64,000 nt of DNA, from contig NZ_JASODI010000001.1 of the NCBI RefSeq assembly GCF_030211955.1, positions 180,027-244,026 on the forward strand, in the 5' to 3' direction. The notes beneath the pieces are model-generated. The model was not told the DNA's origin. It did not search any database and was given only the letters and a program-made list of their open reading frames with translations. Each line of letters begins with the position of its first letter. The stretch's first letter is position 1. Position numbers and translations under genes: made by a program. The stretch is from Corynebacterium frankenforstense (lineage in GTDB: Bacteria; Actinomycetota; Actinomycetes; Mycobacteriales; Mycobacteriaceae). Of the stretch, positions 63,864-64,000 are shown piece after piece.

Positions 63864-64000
63864 TCGATTCACCTTGTCTGCAAGAAAGTGTGAAGGGGAT
63901 TCACCGAAACCCCGGCGCAATATTGAACTGCTCCCCATTAGTTGGACTGAGAAATCAGTTACCGACTAGTGGGGAGTAGTTTTCTTTGAGAGCACGAAGT
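63864..64000 (-). promoter_or_regulatory. narK promoter with long nested inverted repeat
   Basis: CTCCCCATTAGT (63931-63942) and ACTAGTGGGGAG (63965-63976) pair at 11 of 12 positions. Between them ACTGA-GAAA-TCAGT (63946-63959) forms a second dyad. Closer to the gene, GTGAA-GGGGA-TTCAC (63890-63904) is a third. In C. glutamicum the nar operon is controlled by ArnR and GlxR. These dyads are candidate operators, although neither fits the GlxR spacing exactly. AATATT (near 63920) could be the -10. Confidence 0.5.

Noticed and set aside
60528..63893. 1121-residue open frame antisense to narG/narK
   Set aside because: Repetitive Val/Gly/Glu composition with no domain; narG and narK are unambiguous on the other strand.
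63890..63904. GlxR site in the narK leader
   Set aside because: Arms GTGA/TCAC are seven bases apart and lack the central TA. It may still be a dyad for another regulator.

Overview
The window is high-GC actinobacterial chromosome, most probably Corynebacterium. The best marker is OdhA, a 2-oxoglutarate dehydrogenase fused to a succinyltransferase-type domain and lacking a lipoyl domain, which is the corynebacterial/mycobacterial form. A cydABDC block, an actinobacterial-type SNF2 + SWIM pair and a narKGHJI cluster agree with this. Genes are dense and I see no rRNA, insertion sequence or prophage. There is one tRNA gene.

Layout. 1-6.5 kb: 3' end of an unidentified gene, odhA, an EcsC-like protein and a shikimate-dehydrogenase-like protein (HI0607 type). 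6.8-12 kb: an acidic-tailed unknown, a nucleoside hydrolase and a three-gene ECF-type transporter. 12-18.2 kb: a DUF222/HNH protein, an Arg-rich unknown and two MFS exporters. 18.2-24.3 kb: cytochrome bd oxidase and its assembly exporter (cydABDC, minus strand). 24.8-28.1 kb: a lower-GC pair, a PLD-nuclease/DEAH helicase overlapping a NUDIX hydrolase, which looks acquired and may be defence- or repair-related. 28.2-35.2 kb: amino-acid permease, DEAD-box RNA helicase, a small membrane protein, a secreted HNH nuclease and PutP. 35.4-43.4 kb: SNF2 helicase, SWIM zinc-finger protein and an atypical SbcD/SbcC-like pair. 43.5-50.5 kb: YceI, MarR, PspC and acyl-CoA metabolism genes, including a frameshifted AMP-ligase. 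50.6-55.3 kb: tRNA-Arg(CCG), a frameshifted secreted aminopeptidase and molybdate uptake (modA, fused modBC). 55.6-63.9 kb: narKGHJI.

How the genes fit together. ModA/ModBC bring in the molybdenum that NarG needs, so the right end is a nitrate-respiration module. cydABDC supplies a high-affinity oxidase for low oxygen. The two modules suggest adaptation to oxygen limitation.

The main unexplained signal is a short dispersed motif, core CGTCG(GC/TC/GA)AA, with 19 exact copies on both strands. The copies lie either between genes or in tolerant linkers and tails of proteins. Other leads are the helicase-NUDIX pair, two 29-bp repeat pairs with CRISPR-like spacing but no cas genes, LexA-like boxes upstream of two adjacent genes, and two probable single-base frameshifts.
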